A stretch of DNA of 7,048 bases from an uncultured bacterium (GTDB taxonomy: Bacteria > Planctomycetota > Phycisphaerae > Phycisphaerales > SM1A02): contig CAIOTP010000343.1 of assembly GCA_903861235.1 (NCBI GenBank), positions 1 through 7,048 on the forward strand. The letters are read 5' to 3'. The notes below the pieces were generated by a model. That model saw nothing but the letters and a program-made list of their open reading frames with translations, ran no database searches and had not been told where the DNA came from. Shown piece by piece: positions 6,654 through 7,048 of the stretch. A program made the translations under genes and the position numbers. The first letter of the stretch is position 1, and each line of letters opens with the position of its first letter.

Positions 6654-7048
6654 ACAGTCGCCGGGCATTCACGCTGGTCGAGTTGCTGGTGGTGGTCGCC
6701 GCCATAGCCCTGTTGTCGGCAATCCTGATTCCGGTGCTGGGTCATGCGGCCTCGATCTCCCGTTCCACCCGCAGCCTGGCCAATCTTCGCCAGATCGTCA
6801 CGGCGATCGGCACATACGCGTCAGACCGCAGTGGCTGGCTGCCGGCCGGGGCGTATCCCGCACCCCCGACGCCACGTATCCGCTGGCCGGACGCCATCTG
6901 GAGTCACCTGCCTATACGAGAGGCGTACCTCTCTCCACAGATGTCCGCCGACGAGGCCATGCGCATGCTCACTCCGTTTGCGCACGACGCTTCGATCACC
7001 TTCGGAGGCTACGGCTACAACTACCAGTACCTGGGCAACGGGCGCCAC
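6650..7048 (+). CDS. Prepilin-type N-terminal cleavage/methylation domain protein, 3'-truncated
   Basis: The frame opens at a GTG (6650-6652) and runs to the window edge, giving 133 visible residues with no stop. The N-terminus MNSRRAFTLVELLVVVAAIA is a type III (prepilin peptidase) leader: a short basic stretch, cleavage expected between A6 and F7, E at mature position +5, and a hydrophobic helix to about residue 31. Alanine rather than the commoner glycine precedes the cut. A segment LANLRQIVTAIGTYASDRSGWLP follows, typical of planctomycete pseudopilin-like proteins; these are membrane-anchored until assembled, and most have no known individual role. The later part (WPDAIWSHLP, then FGGYGYNYQYLGNG) fits the globular domain of that group. 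GTG is chosen because there is no in-frame ATG between it and the leader, and because GTGA overlaps the thiolase stop (TGA, 6651-6653), suggesting translational coupling. Codon use looks less GC-biased than in the neighbours (two ATA and two TTG in the visible part). Confidence 0.87.
   Translation, partial: MNSRRAFTLVELLVVVAAIALLSAILIPVLGHAASISRSTRSLANLRQIVTAIGTYASDRSGWLPAGAYPAPPTPRIRWPDAIWSHLPIREAYLSPQMSADEAMRMLTPFAHDASITFGGYGYNYQYLGNGRH

Noticed and set aside
4335..6668. A 777-codon minus-strand open frame running through fbp and the thiolase gene
   Set aside because: It overlaps two well-supported genes in different frames, crosses their divergent promoter region, and has low-complexity Arg/Gly/Ala-rich composition.
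6918..6933. Perfect inverted repeat GAGAGG-cgta-CCTCTC
   Set aside because: It lies inside the pseudopilin coding sequence with no T-tract after it; a 6-bp stem of this kind is expected by chance in several kilobases.
6821..7048. A 75-codon minus-strand frame at the right end
   Set aside because: It is antisense to the well-supported pseudopilin gene and shows no motif.

Overview
The window is GC-rich, tightly packed bacterial DNA with five protein-coding genes, two of them cut by the window edges, and almost no non-coding sequence. No RNA gene, CRISPR array, insertion sequence or other mobile element is visible. The best guess for the host is a planctomycete, probably of the Phycisphaerae type. 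This rests on a pseudopilin-like protein with an FTLVELLVV leader followed by a 'LANLRQI..AI.TYASDRSGWLP' segment, which is typical of the large planctomycete prepilin-like families, together with high GC and a large secreted Tricorn-type protease. It is an inference from gene style, not a marker-gene result.

Layout, left to right: (1) 1-864, plus strand: the C-terminal part of an MmgE/PrpD-family protein (2-methylcitrate dehydratase-like), whose start lies outside the window. (2) 868-4356, minus strand: a 1162-residue secreted Tricorn-like S41 protease with propeller repeats, a PDZ-like domain and a complete Ser-His...Ser...Glu tetrad. Its stop codon is 3 nt from that of the PrpD gene, so the two converge tail to tail. 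(3) 4382-5425, minus strand: class I fructose-1,6-bisphosphatase (fbp), 25 nt upstream of the protease and probably co-transcribed with it. (4) 5426-5477: a 52-nt divergent intergenic region. (5) 5478-6653, plus strand: an acetyl-CoA acetyltransferase / 3-ketoacyl-CoA thiolase-family enzyme with a clear Shine-Dalgarno sequence. (6) 6650-7048, plus strand: the N-terminal part of a prepilin-like protein that starts at a GTG overlapping the thiolase stop (GTGA) and runs off the window.

The genes do not form one obvious pathway. The PrpD-like protein (propionate/2-methylcitrate chemistry), the thiolase (acetyl-CoA/acetoacetyl-CoA) and FBPase (gluconeogenesis) would fit growth on short-chain acids or peptide-derived carbon, and a periplasmic Tricorn-like protease could take part in peptide breakdown, but that link is speculative. 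I did not find a convincing undescribed system. The most interesting details are within proteins: a thiolase whose usual pocket His is Ala and whose specificity loop is bulky, a seven-unit 9-bp acidic repeat inside the protease, conserved AMP-site residues in the FBPase, and a non-ATG translationally coupled start for the pseudopilin.
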